A stretch of DNA of 64,000 nucleotides from Bradyrhizobium diazoefficiens (GCF_018129965.1 NZ_JAFCKW010000001.1:744001-808000); one strand, 5' to 3'; positions 44,732-53,657 are shown, numbered from the stretch's first letter. Translations and numbers: made by a program. Notes: a model not told the origin generated them from the letters alone.

Positions 44732-46225
44732 ATGTCGGTTTCCGTCACCAGCAGCGTTCCCGTCCGCGGCGTTGCGCGCTGGCTCATGCCGCTCTGCATC
44801 GGCGCCATTCTGTACCTGTTCTTTCTGGGTATCGGCGACATCATGCTGCGCGATTCCGATACGCTTTGGCAGATCAAGATCGGGCAGTGGATCCTCGAGA
44901 ATCGCGCTCTGCCCACCTCCGACATCTATTCGTTCACGCGCGCCGGCGAGCCCTGGATCTCCAGCTCCTGGCTGTCGCAAGTCCTGTTCGCGCTGGTCTA
45001 CGAGCCGACGAACTGGTCTGGCGTGGTGATCCTGACATCGCTCGCGATTGGAGCTACCGCGGCGATTTTCGTTCATCTGCTCGAGCCTTATCTCGAGCCG
45101 GTGCGCGCCTTTCTGCTCGTCACTCCGCTGCTCTTCATGGCGATGGGACATTTTCTGGCGCGCCCGCACATGCTGGCGTTGCCTGTGATGGTGGCGTTCG
45201 TCGGCGGACTGCTCGCGGCCGCCGACCGGCGCTCCGCGCCCTCCTGGCTGCTGCTACCCCTGATGGCGCTGTGGGCCAATCTTCACGGCGGCTTCGTCAT
45301 GGGGCTGGCGTTGATCGGGGCCATCGGCCTCGATGCGCTCGCATCCGCCGATCGCAAGGATCGATTGGCGCTGGCGGCGCGCTGGGCCATGTTCGGATTT
45401 GCCGCGCTGCTGGCAAGCTGCTGCACCCCCTATGGCTGGAACACGCCGCTCGCGTCGACGAAAATCCTCAGCCTCGGCAAGCTGCTCTCGCTGATCTGGG
45501 AGTGGATGCCTGCCGACTTCAGCTCGCTCGATCTGTTTGGAGCAAGCCTGCTCGGACTGATCGCCATCGGCTATTACAGCGGTGTGGTGCTGTCCTGGAC
45601 CCGCATCCTTCTGCTGCTCGGCCTCGTCTGGGCCGCACTCAACCATGTCAGAAACATCGAGGCTTTCGCACTGTTGACACCGCTGGTGCTGGCAAAACCG
45701 TTCGCCGAGCATTTCGGCGTAACGCGCGCGGCCGCGCTCAGGACGGCAGACGCCCGCTCCTCGCTGGCATTGAGCGCGATCGCTGCGCTCGTCATCGTCG
45801 CGGCCGACTGGAGCATCACGCGGACCTATGCCACGCCGACCCGCTATGCCTTCATCGGCAACCAGTCCCCTGCGGCCGCGGTCGACGTGCTCGAGCGCCG
45901 GCACGCGCAGCGGATCTTCAGCACCGCTCCGATCGGCGGCTATCTGATCACCCGCAACATCAAGACCTTCATCGACGGCCGCGCCGAACTGTACGGCGAA
46001 AAGTTCGTGATGGACTATTTCGACGCCGTCGAGGGCAAGAATGTGGAAACGCTTCTGCGTCTGCTCGACACCTACCGGATCGACGCGACGCTGCTGAACA
46101 CCACGATCCCCGCCGCGCGGATCATGGACCATCTGCCGGGCTGGAAACGGCTCTACGCGGATGATGTGGCCGTCGTTCACGTCCGTGACGACGCAGCGGA
46201 GAAGCTCCCCTCGACGCCACGGTAG
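44732..46225 (+). CDS. Multi-membrane GT-C-like protein, paralog 1
   Basis: A 497-residue protein with about ten membrane helices and a C-terminal soluble part. After helix 1 it has an acidic loop (MLRDSDTLWQIKIGQWI) like the catalytic loop of GT-C glycosyltransferases. Other landmarks are FLARPHMLALPVMV, LWANLHGGFVMGL, SCCTPYGW, EWMPADF, GGYLITRNIKTFIDGRAEL and GWKRLYADDVAVVHV. The same landmarks appear in the genes at 46931 and 54339. Enzyme activity and sugar are not known. ATG 44732 follows GGGAG. Confidence 0.8.
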   Translation: MSVSVTSSVPVRGVARWLMPLCIGAILYLFFLGIGDIMLRDSDTLWQIKIGQWILENRALPTSDIYSFTRAGEPWISSSWLSQVLFALVYEPTNWSGVVILTSLAIGATAAIFVHLLEPYLEPVRAFLLVTPLLFMAMGHFLARPHMLALPVMVAFVGGLLAAADRRSAPSWLLLPLMALWANLHGGFVMGLALIGAIGLDALASADRKDRLALAARWAMFGFAALLASCCTPYGWNTPLASTKILSLGKLLSLIWEWMPADFSSLDLFGASLLGLIAIGYYSGVVLSWTRILLLLGLVWAALNHVRNIEAFALLTPLVLAKPFAEHFGVTRAAALRTADARSSLALSAIAALVIVAADWSITRTYATPTRYAFIGNQSPAAAVDVLERRHAQRIFSTAPIGGYLITRNIKTFIDGRAELYGEKFVMDYFDAVEGKNVETLLRLLDTYRIDATLLNTTIPAARIMDHLPGWKRLYADDVAVVHVRDDAAEKLPSTPR

Positions 46226-46414
46226 CCCACGAACCAGGGCGCGGTGAGACCGGAATTCATCGTCATCGCGCCGCGTTCTCGGCAACGGATCATTTCAATA
46301 GAACGCCGCGCACGTTCGTCGTGGTGGGCCTTGCACCATGCGGCCCCGACATCTCGCCACAACACGCGATCTCGCCGATCGAGCTCCGGTCGCCGGCGAC
46401 TTGCTACCCGCACA

Positions 46415-46445
46415 AAAGAAAAGAGCCCCGTCCAGGACGGGGCTC
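46415..46445 (-). terminator. Terminator after the Flp pilin gene
   Basis: GAGCCCCGT and ACGGGGCTC arms with a five-base loop; on the minus strand the hairpin is followed by TTTTCTTTTG. It lies 25 bases after the pilin stop. Confidence 0.85.
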
Positions 46446-46469
46446 TCGAAACTTTGAAGTCGTCCAGTC

Positions 46470-46634
46470 TTACTTGAGGCTGGTCGAGATCGAGCTGAAC
46501 TTGCCGTTCAGCGTGGTGCCGAGGTTGTTGACGACAGTGATGATCGCCAGCGCGATGCCGGCGGCGATCAGGCCGTATTCAATGGCGGTGGCGCCGGATT
46601 CGTCCTTGATGAAACGCGAAACGAGGTTCTTCAT
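46470..46634 (-). CDS. Flp-family type IVb pilin
   Basis: A 54-residue pilin (start ATG 46634, with GGGAG before it). The leader MKNLVSRFIKDESG is cut before ATAIEYGLIAAGIALAII, giving the Glu at +5 that Flp pilins need, followed by a hydrophobic helix and a Ser-rich tail. It should be assembled by a Tad/Cpa secretion system, but no cpa/tad gene is in the window, so it is an orphan. It lies between two paralogous membrane-protein genes on the opposite strand. Confidence 0.92.
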   Translation of the reverse strand: MKNLVSRFIKDESGATAIEYGLIAAGIALAIITVVNNLGTTLNGKFSSISTSLK

Positions 46635-46930
46635 AATCTGCTCCCAAAGGGTACACGAGGCTACAACTGGTCTGGTCTTTCCGGCTTCCCAGCGCCGCCC
46701 GACCATGAAAACGAACTTAAAGGCAAAGAATTTCGCCGCAGTTAATTCGACTGCGTAAACACGAAGCGTTTTGGATGTATGGGACGATAGTAAACCGAAT
46801 TTGAAAATAATCCGTTAAATCGCCGATAAATCCGACGACGCCGATACCGGCGATTTACGCGAAGTTATGACCGCGCGTGCTCCTATGCGGCGGCTCGGGT
46901 CGACAAGAACAAGCAGGACATTGAGGCGGC

Positions 46931-48421
46931 ATGTCGCTTTCCTTTGCCAACAGCATCGCGGTGCAGGGTCGCGCGCGCGCACTGGTGCCGCTGTGCGTCG
47001 GTGCCGGCACCTATCTGTTCTTCCTCATGACCGGCGACACGCTGCTCCAGGACTCCGACTCGTTCTGGCAAATCAAGATCGGGCAGTGGATCCTCGATCA
47101 CGGCGCCATGCCGTATACGGACTTCTATTCCTTCACGCGCCAGGGAGAGCCCTGGATTTCGACGTCGTGGCTGTCGCAGGTGCTGTTCGCCTTCTCCTAT
47201 GGGCAATGGGGCTGGGCCGGTCCCGTGATCGTCACGTCGATCGGCGTCGCGCTCACCGCCGCGATCCTGGTCCATCTGCTCGAGGCGCAGATCGAGGCGC
47301 CTCGCGCGGTGCTGTTCGCGATGCTGGCGTTGCTGCTGGCTCTCAATCACGTGCTGGCGCGTCCGCATATCCTGGCCTTGCCCGTGATGGTGGCGTGGGT
47401 CGGCCTGCTGATGGCGGCGGCCGATCGCAAAGGCGCGCCGTCCTGGACCTGGCTGCCGCTGATGGCGCTATGGGCGAACCTGCATGGCGGCTTCGTGCTC
47501 GGCCTCGCGCTGATCGGCCCGATCTCGCTCGAGGCGGTCGAACATGCGCAGAAGGGACAGCGGCTACGGCTGTTCATGCGCTGGGTACTGTTCGGCATCG
47601 GCGCGCTGATCGCAAGCTGCTGCACGCCCTATGGCTGGCGGACGCTGATGGGCGCGACCAACATCCTCAGCCTCGGCGAGCTGCTGTCGCTGATCTTCGA
47701 ATGGATGCCGGCGAACTTTGCGACCTTCACCTCGTTCGAGGGCGCGCTGCTCGGCCTGATCGCATTCGGCTATTATCGCGGCCTCGTGCTGTCGGCGCCG
47801 CGCATCTTCCTGATCCTGTTCCTGACCTGGAGCGCGCTGACCCATGTCAGGAGCATCGAGGCCTTTGCCTTCCTGGTGCCGCTGGTGCTGGCCAAGCCGC
47901 TCGGCGAACTGTTTTCTCGACCGCCGACCGAGACGGCGGGCGCCGACCGATGGCCGGCGCGCACCGTCACGGCATTCGGCGCGCTGATGATCGTGGCCGC
48001 AAGCTGGACCTCGACCGCGCTCTTCATGGCACACCACCATTTCGCCTTCACGATGACCCAGACGCCGGTCGCTGCGGTCGACCTGCTCGAACAGCGCAAA
48101 GCGCAGCGAATCTTCAACGCCTACCAGTTCGGCGGCTACCTGATCTCGCGCGACATTCCCGTCTTTGTCGACGGTCGCGCCGAGCTCTACGGCGAGAAGT
48201 TCGTCATGGACTTCTTCAAGGCGACCGAGGGCAAAAAGCCCGAGTTGCTGCCGCGCCTGCTCGACGAACACAAGATCGACGCGACGCTGCTGGTGGCCGA
48301 TGCACCGGGCCCGCAGATCCTCGACCAGCTGAAGGGCTGGAAGCGGATCTATAGCGATGACATCGCGGTCATCCATGTGCGGGATCACGCGGACGGCGCG
48401 GCCGCGACGCCGTCGAAGTGA
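46931..48421 (+). CDS. Multi-membrane GT-C-like protein, paralog 2
   Basis: A 496-residue protein, clearly homologous to the gene at 44732 over its whole length. It shares LLQDSDSFWQIKIGQWILDH, LARPHILALPVMVAWVG, LWANLHGGFVLGLALIG, ASCCTPYGW, EWMPANF, GGYLISRDIPVFVDGRAEL and GWKRIYSDDIAVIHV. About ten helices are predicted. The next gene overlaps its stop (GTGA), so the two form an operon. Function is not known. Confidence 0.8.
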   Translation: MSLSFANSIAVQGRARALVPLCVGAGTYLFFLMTGDTLLQDSDSFWQIKIGQWILDHGAMPYTDFYSFTRQGEPWISTSWLSQVLFAFSYGQWGWAGPVIVTSIGVALTAAILVHLLEAQIEAPRAVLFAMLALLLALNHVLARPHILALPVMVAWVGLLMAAADRKGAPSWTWLPLMALWANLHGGFVLGLALIGPISLEAVEHAQKGQRLRLFMRWVLFGIGALIASCCTPYGWRTLMGATNILSLGELLSLIFEWMPANFATFTSFEGALLGLIAFGYYRGLVLSAPRIFLILFLTWSALTHVRSIEAFAFLVPLVLAKPLGELFSRPPTETAGADRWPARTVTAFGALMIVAASWTSTALFMAHHHFAFTMTQTPVAAVDLLEQRKAQRIFNAYQFGGYLISRDIPVFVDGRAELYGEKFVMDFFKATEGKKPELLPRLLDEHKIDATLLVADAPGPQILDQLKGWKRIYSDDIAVIHVRDHADGAAATPSK

Positions 48422-49956
48422 CCCTCCCGGTGCGCTTCGCATCCGACAGGTCTCTTGCGATCGCCGTGCTCGCGATTCTGGCGGCCGTCTCGGTTCTGCC
48501 GGTGCTGCTGACGCCCATTCCCGCGATGGTCGATTATCCCAATCACCTCGCCCGCATGTATATTCTGAGCCAGAACGGTACCCCCGATGCCAATCCGTAT
48601 TACGAGGTGGCCTGGGCGTTCTATCCCAACCTTGCAATGGATCTGCTGGTGCCGCAGATGGCACGGCTGACGAGCGTCGAGAACGCCACGCGGATGTTCC
48701 TGCTGCTGAGCCAGGTGCTGATCGTCGGGGGCGCGCTGCTGCTCGAATGGGCCCGCAAGGGACGGGTTCACCTCGCCGGCTTCGCGGCGCTCGCTGTGCT
48801 CTACTGCCTGCCGTTCAGCTGGGGCTTCGTCAATTTCGAGTTCGGACTCGGCCTCGCTCTCTCAGGCATCGCCGTCTATCTGATGCTGGCAGACGGCCCG
48901 TGGCCGCTGCGCTTCGTTGCCAATACGATCTTCGTCGCGGCGCTGTTTGCGGCGCATTTCTTTTCGCTCGGCATTTACGGCGCAACGCTTGGCTTCTTTG
49001 AGCTTTCGCGCCTCCGACACGAGCGAACAGCGGACGGGGTCGCTGCCGCGCGACTTGGCGCGCTGGCGATCCCCGCCCTTGTCCTGTTCGCGATCATGCA
49101 CGCAAATGCGGGCGCGATCGGAAGCGAGGGAACGAGCTGGTTCCTCGGCTTCAAGCCGATCTGGCCGCTGCGCATCATGAACGGCTACAATCTGACGGTC
49201 GCGGCGGCGACCGGACTGGCGCTCGGGTTCTCCCTGCTTTTTGCCGCAAGGCGCGGCGCGCTCAAGCTCGAACCGTCGGGCATCTGGCTCGCGACCGGTT
49301 TTGCGATCCTCTACGTGGTGATCCCTTCAAAGCTGTTCGGAACCTCGTTCGTCGACCTCCGCGTCATCCCCGCCGCGGCCCTGATCCTGCCTGCCTTCTG
49401 CTCGCTGTCGCTGCCCAGCCGGACGTGGCGCATGGCTGCGCTGGCTGGTATCAGCGGCATCATCCTGATCAACCTCGCCGTCGTCCTTTCGGTCTGGCTG
49501 CCTTACCGCGCCGATTACGCGGCGATGATCGAGTCCTTCAGCAAGCTCGATCGCGGCGCGCGCGTCCTCGTCGCCAGCACGGGCGACGCGGGCGATCCGC
49601 CCTTCGCCGATCTGACCTCATATCCCATGTATTATGCGCCGACGCTGGCCGTGCACTATGCCAACGCGTTCGTGCCCAACCTCTTCACGGAAGCGGGCAA
49701 GCAGCCGGTGCGGGCCCGCGAGTCCGTGCGCCGCCTCGCCATTCCCTACGGAGGTCCGGTGCCGTCGAGCCTGCTCGCCACGATCGCGGCCGGCGAGCCC
49801 TTGGGAGACGTTCCGCTCTTTATCCGCAGCTGGGACCGGGATTACGACTATCTCTATGTGCTCGGCCCGCCCGCCGCGAACCCGATGCCGGATCTGCTGG
49901 AGGTGTTGGATACATCGAGGCGGTTCGTTCTCTACAGGATACGGCGCAGGACGTAG
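48418..49956 (+). CDS. Membrane protein of unknown function, possibly GT-C type
   Basis: A 512-residue protein with about ten helices and a C-terminal soluble end (RSWDRDYDYLYVLGPPA). The loop after helix 1 reads AMVDYPNHLARMY, where an acidic residue is followed by a His, as in GT-C enzymes. It is not a close relative of its neighbour at 46931. The GTG start at 48418 overlaps the upstream stop, so the pair is co-translated. No sugar donor or acceptor is known. Confidence 0.75.
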   Translation: MTLPVRFASDRSLAIAVLAILAAVSVLPVLLTPIPAMVDYPNHLARMYILSQNGTPDANPYYEVAWAFYPNLAMDLLVPQMARLTSVENATRMFLLLSQVLIVGGALLLEWARKGRVHLAGFAALAVLYCLPFSWGFVNFEFGLGLALSGIAVYLMLADGPWPLRFVANTIFVAALFAAHFFSLGIYGATLGFFELSRLRHERTADGVAAARLGALAIPALVLFAIMHANAGAIGSEGTSWFLGFKPIWPLRIMNGYNLTVAAATGLALGFSLLFAARRGALKLEPSGIWLATGFAILYVVIPSKLFGTSFVDLRVIPAAALILPAFCSLSLPSRTWRMAALAGISGIILINLAVVLSVWLPYRADYAAMIESFSKLDRGARVLVASTGDAGDPPFADLTSYPMYYAPTLAVHYANAFVPNLFTEAGKQPVRARESVRRLAIPYGGPVPSSLLATIAAGEPLGDVPLFIRSWDRDYDYLYVLGPPAANPMPDLLEVLDTSRRFVLYRIRRRT

Positions 49957-50235
49957 GCTTGGGGCGTGGACTCGTGAACACGATCGGCCTGCGCTAACGA
50001 GGGTCGTGTTCGTGGCTCTTTTAAGACAGGACATGGCCAGTTCGCGCAAGCTAGTTCGCGAAAGGCCATGTGTGGACGCCCTCAGGCGTTGATCGTCTGG
50101 TGGTTACCTACAATTCCCCTTGCGCGAGCGTATTGACGCTTGACGCTGCCCACGAGATTCTTCTCGAGGCGAACCCGTGGAGTGGGTGCATGGTCATCGA
50201 GATGGACGCAGATTCAACTTACCTCTCGCGCTAGC
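49957..50235. other. Gene-free region with a strong inverted repeat
   Basis: No gene is supported in these 279 bases. They hold a two-part hairpin at 50031-50071 and a minus-strand reading frame of 43 codons (50082-50213) with no good start, ending in RGIVGNHQTINA. This may be the remnant of a broken gene. The left end of the AT-richer insert may lie here. Confidence 0.5.
50031..50071. repeat. Two-part inverted repeat (hairpin)
   Basis: Outer arms ACATGGCC (50031-50038) and GGCCATGT (50064-50071) with inner arms TTCGCG (50041-50046) and CGCGAA (50057-50062). Function unknown; could be a terminator, a repeat unit or a recombination site. Confidence 0.7.
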
Positions 50236-50610
50236 CTAGCATGGGCAGCTCCGTACCCCTTCTGCATCAACAGGTAGGCCACGCAAACTCACACGGAGCT
50301 TTGCGACATCAGTATCCGATAGCTTGTTGATGACGTTGCCGACATCCTCAGGCATAGCAGAGACTGCGGCATCCTTGGACTTGTTATCCGCGATGTGCGT
50401 GAGGGCAGGCATCAAGGTACCCGCCGACATATGCCTCGCGAGGATATCGAGATCGTCCTCGGAAAACTGGCCCAAGATTGGCCGCGCGTGCTTATGTTCG
50501 ATGGCGCTCTTGATAGATCCGAGAAGTGTTGGCTGGTCCGTTGCCGCGGTGCGTGATGCACTCTTCTTGCCCCCCCTCTTTCTGACAGTCTTCTTTGCTT
50601 GTTTCGCCAT
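50236..50610 (-). CDS. Small protein of unknown function with a lysine-rich N-terminus
   Basis: A 124-residue protein. The N-terminus is basic (MAKQAKKTVRKRGGKKSA), then a soluble helical part (ILGQFSEDDLDILARHMSAG). It ends SCPC, with no known domain. Base composition is more AT-rich than in the flanking genes, so it may have been acquired. Confidence in the gene is moderate. Confidence 0.55.
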   Translation of the reverse strand: MAKQAKKTVRKRGGKKSASRTAATDQPTLLGSIKSAIEHKHARPILGQFSEDDLDILARHMSAGTLMPALTHIADNKSKDAAVSAMPEDVGNVINKLSDTDVAKLRVSLRGLPVDAEGVRSCPC

Positions 50611-50661
50611 CGGTAGCCCCCGCTAATTTTCGATTTTTAGCGCCCAGGACCTGTATCGGCT

Positions 50662-50689
50662 TGACCGTTCAGGTTGCGCCAATAATAAA
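50662..50689 (+). promoter_or_regulatory. Sigma-70-type promoter for the lipoprotein gene
   Basis: TTGACC (50662-50667), 16 bases, TAATAA (50684-50689), then 25 bases to the lipoprotein ATG. Unusually clear for this GC-rich genome and in line with an acquired gene. Confidence 0.55.
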
Positions 50690-50714
50690 TACACCTAATT
50701 TGGGAGGATTTGCT

Positions 50715-51989
50715 ATGGTATTATTTCGATATTGCGTCATTGTCAGCGTGAGCCTCTTTTTAGGCGCCTGCGCCGTGATGGATTATCAGCTGGAACCGAG
50801 AGCCGGCGTCATCAATCACCAGACTGATAATGCCCGCAACAATGAGATACTGCTTAACATCGTCAGGGCGAGTTATTCTCAGCCCCTCAATTTCGTGCCG
50901 ATCTCAAAAACATCGGGCACGCAATCAACCGACCTTAAAGTTGGATTACCTACATTTACACTGGGGCCTGCGCAAACCATCACGCAGAAGCAGTTCGCGT
51001 TCGCTGGAAACAGCTGGGAAAACTCCTCTAACGGGAGCTTTGATTCCGTTCCTTTGGCTTCCCACGACTTCTATGCCAACATGATGTCGCCCATCGCGCT
51101 GGAAACGGCAAACGCCTTGATCCACATGGGCTACTCGCGCGAGTTAGTACTTAATACGATGATCGCTTCGATCCGAGTAGAGGGAGGCGGCGATGTTCGA
51201 GAGTTTCGCAATGATCCGTTCGGCGAGCCCGGACCTGATACCTGCCCAGAGACTGGCGAACACTATGGACCGCAACCTGTTGGGTTGCTGAATGCCAGTT
51301 TATACGCCCCACAAAGGCTAAATGCCATAACCGCAAAGTGCGAGTATCATCGGTTTCAGTTCTTGATGCAGGCGGGTATGGCGTGGGGTCTTAATGTCCA
51401 AGTGACGTCTGTTCCGAACCCCGCTTACACATCCGACGCCGTCAAGCAGGCAAAAGCGGCAGGTAAGGATGCGCCATCAAAGACGATTTCTCAGGCCCAA
51501 CTTTGCTTCGATCCTGCGTTCGCCAGGGACGATCAAAAAAGTATTGTCATGACTTTTCCCGACCGATGCGGATCGACTAGCCTTGATAAGAAGGGTACCA
51601 CAACAAACCAACAAGTATTGCGAGTTCGCTTTGGTTCGGGTCCACGAGTATCTCCGGAACTGACGTTCACTTTGAAGATCAGGTCCACGTTCTCTGCGTT
51701 CTCCTATTTTGGTCATATGGTTCGCTCGTACCCTACAACGCCGACGCGTCTCTACTGGCCTGATCGAACTGTGAACTCGAATGATCCATGGGATCTCCAA
51801 GTTTTGACAATCTCAAAGGCGCCTAGCGTCGGGTGCTTCGCAAGCACTTACCTGAACGCGGAGTTTTTCTGCGTGCCGTCCGATGCCGGGGAAACGACGA
51901 AGCAGGTCTTCTCGATGCTATCGCAGTTGGTGGCTCTTAGCACGACCACGGGCTCGCTCCCGTCAACACTCGAAGTTCGTCTACAGTAA
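50715..51989 (+). CDS. Large lipoprotein of unknown function
   Basis: A 424-residue lipoprotein: signal YCVIVSVSLFLGAC with the lipid Cys at about residue 19, then NHQTDNARNNEILLNIVRAS near the N-terminus, which is a conserved mark of a hypothetical family seen in several proteobacteria. The rest has mixed beta character and six or so Cys. The start ATG 50715 has GGAGG eight bases before it and a good promoter (50662-50689). Codon use and GC content differ from the flanking genes (more A and T at third positions), which suggests transfer. No enzyme motif is visible. Confidence 0.82.
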   Translation: MVLFRYCVIVSVSLFLGACAVMDYQLEPRAGVINHQTDNARNNEILLNIVRASYSQPLNFVPISKTSGTQSTDLKVGLPTFTLGPAQTITQKQFAFAGNSWENSSNGSFDSVPLASHDFYANMMSPIALETANALIHMGYSRELVLNTMIASIRVEGGGDVREFRNDPFGEPGPDTCPETGEHYGPQPVGLLNASLYAPQRLNAITAKCEYHRFQFLMQAGMAWGLNVQVTSVPNPAYTSDAVKQAKAAGKDAPSKTISQAQLCFDPAFARDDQKSIVMTFPDRCGSTSLDKKGTTTNQQVLRVRFGSGPRVSPELTFTLKIRSTFSAFSYFGHMVRSYPTTPTRLYWPDRTVNSNDPWDLQVLTISKAPSVGCFASTYLNAEFFCVPSDAGETTKQVFSMLSQLVALSTTTGSLPSTLEVRLQ

Positions 51990-52056
51990 GTTTTCGATGA
52001 CGATTTCGGCTTCTGCGTCCGCATCGCACTAATCGCTTGCGTAATTTATCTCTTGA

Positions 52057-52076
52057 CGCCCCATTCTAATGGGGCG
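52057..52076 (+). terminator. Hairpin after the lipoprotein gene
   Basis: CGCCCCAT, TCTA loop, ATGGGGCG; perfect eight-base stem 67 bases after the stop. No strong T run, so a terminator is likely but not sure. Confidence 0.5.
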
Positions 52077-52316
52077 GCTTCAACACCTTTTACAATGGTC
52101 AAATAGCCCTTGTCCGCTTTTGGTCGCCCCATCACACTCAAAGCAGCAGACTTCCGCTTCGTGTTGGCAGCCGCTTCATGGGGCGCATCTCAGACCCGAA
52201 CGAGGACCTTGGGGCGCGGCCACGCGGGGGCGGTCAACCGGAAAGCGCTCTCTGGTACCGTCGCCCCATCCTGCGGAGGCAATCGCATATGGCTCGCACC
52301 GTGTGGCGGCATCGGC

Positions 52317-52363
52317 AGTGGGCTCCCTCCCCCGCATGCGGTGGAGGGTTGGGGAGAGGGCTT
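52317..52363. repeat. Palindromic repeat, related to the 10741 repeat
   Basis: CCCTCCCCCGCATGC with GTGGAGGGTTGGGGAGAGGG. It shares GAGGGTTGGGG with the repeat at 10741-10790. Confidence 0.6.
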
Positions 52364-52417
52364 TCTCCACAACGGGATTGTCGAGAATTGCGGAGGTAAT
52401 CCCCCAGAGGTGATAGC

Positions 52418-52505
52418 CCTCACCCGCCGCGCGCGGGACGATGCTTCGCATCGCCCGGGGCGCGTCGGCCTCTCCCGCAAGCGCAAGCGGGAGAGGCGGA
52501 GCAAG
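52418..52505. repeat. Palindromic repeat cluster
   Basis: Several nested inverted units: GACGATGCTTCGCATCG, CCTCTCCCGC with GCGGGAGAGG, and a CACCCGCC arm. Dense hairpins like these are typical between Bradyrhizobium genes. Confidence 0.6.
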
Positions 52506-52652
52506 CCCGCGATTCCCGCTAATCCATCGGCCATCCCCTGCCCGACCGCCATGTCGGCCCCAAAACCGGGGAAATGCGACTGATCCGGCAAGGCCGCCTT
52601 AACCACCGGTGAACTAGACTTGTGCCCCTGCAACCCGAGTTGGACCCTTCGC

Positions 52653-53657
52653 ATGACGGGTAGTTCTACATCGATCCGCTACAGCCTCGTCATCCCCGTG
52701 TTCAACGAGGAAGCGGTGTTGCCGGTGCTGCTGCGGCGGCTGGAGCAGGTCCTGTCCCGGCTCGACGGGCCGGCGGAGGCGATCTTCGTCGACGACGGCA
52801 GCAGCGATTCCAGCTCGATCGTGCTGAAGGCGCTCGCCACGCGCGACCCGCGCTTTCGCTATATCGGCCTGTCCAGGAATTTCGGCCATCAGGTCGCCAT
52901 CACCGCCGGCATGGATGCCGCGCAGGGTGATGCCATCATCGTGATGGATGCCGATCTGCAGGATCCGCCCGAAGTGATCGAGCAATTGATCGCGAAATGG
53001 CAGGACGGCAACGACATCGTCCACGCCCGCCGCCTGTCGCGCGAGGGCGAGAGCCCCTTCAAACGCGCGACCGCGCATCTGTTCTACCGGCTACTCGGCA
53101 AAATGTCCTCCGTCGGCATTCCCGCCGATGTCGGCGACTTCCGCCTGATCGACCGCAAGGTGCTGGACGCGCTCAGGCAGATGCCGGAGCAGGATCGCTT
53201 CGTGCGCGGCATGATCGCCTGGCTCGGCTTCCGGCAGACCGAGGTCGCCTTCCACCGCCTCGAGCGCGCCGCGGGCGAGACCAAATATCCGCTGTTCAAG
53301 ATGGTCCGGCTGGCGATGAACGCCGCGCTCGGCTTTTCCGATCTGCCGCTGCGGCTGGCGATCTGGTGCGGACTGGCCGTCTCGGGCCTTGGCCTGCTCT
53401 ACGGCGGCTGGGTGATGCTGCTGTGGCTCAGCAACGACAGTCACCTGGTTGCGGGCTGGTCTTCGACGATCGTGGTCGTGTCCCTGCTGTGCGGGATCAA
53501 CATGCTGATGACCGGCATCGTGGGGCTCTATGTCGGCCGCATCCACGCCGAGGTGAAACGCCGCCCGCTCTACGTGGTGCAGGCCCGCGCCGGCTTCGAT
53601 CGCGAGGCGGCGGCAGCTCCCGCGATCCACGCCGTCAACGAGCAAGCCAGCGCATGA
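52653..53657 (+). CDS. GT2-family glycosyltransferase (polyprenyl-phosphate type)
   Basis: A 334-residue enzyme. The GT-A domain has YSLVIPVFNEEAVLPVLL, FVDDGSSDSS, VMDADLQDPPEVI and the ENF/QDRFVRG-type motif (EQDRFVRGMIAWLGF), as in DPM1/GtrB-like enzymes. Two C-terminal membrane helices follow. It likely moves a sugar from a nucleotide sugar to undecaprenyl phosphate, making a donor for GT-C enzymes such as those nearby (inference). The ATG at 53657's partner overlap (ATGA) couples it to the methyltransferase gene. Confidence 0.9.
   Translation: MTGSSTSIRYSLVIPVFNEEAVLPVLLRRLEQVLSRLDGPAEAIFVDDGSSDSSSIVLKALATRDPRFRYIGLSRNFGHQVAITAGMDAAQGDAIIVMDADLQDPPEVIEQLIAKWQDGNDIVHARRLSREGESPFKRATAHLFYRLLGKMSSVGIPADVGDFRLIDRKVLDALRQMPEQDRFVRGMIAWLGFRQTEVAFHRLERAAGETKYPLFKMVRLAMNAALGFSDLPLRLAIWCGLAVSGLGLLYGGWVMLLWLSNDSHLVAGWSSTIVVVSLLCGINMLMTGIVGLYVGRIHAEVKRRPLYVVQARAGFDREAAAAPAIHAVNEQASA

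Larger units (their letters stand above)
51990..52652. other. Repeat-rich gene-free region
   Basis: These 663 bases hold no gene that can be supported. A hairpin (52057-52076) follows the lipoprotein gene. GTCGCCCCATC occurs twice (52133 and 52260). Two Bradyrhizobium-type palindromic repeats follow at 52317-52363 and 52418-52505. The region looks like the right border of the AT-richer insert, built from repeats and gene remnants. Confidence 0.6.

Noticed and set aside
50082..50213. A 43-codon minus-strand frame ending RGIVGNHQTINA
   Set aside because: No ATG and no good start or ribosome site; kept only as a possible gene remnant in the text.
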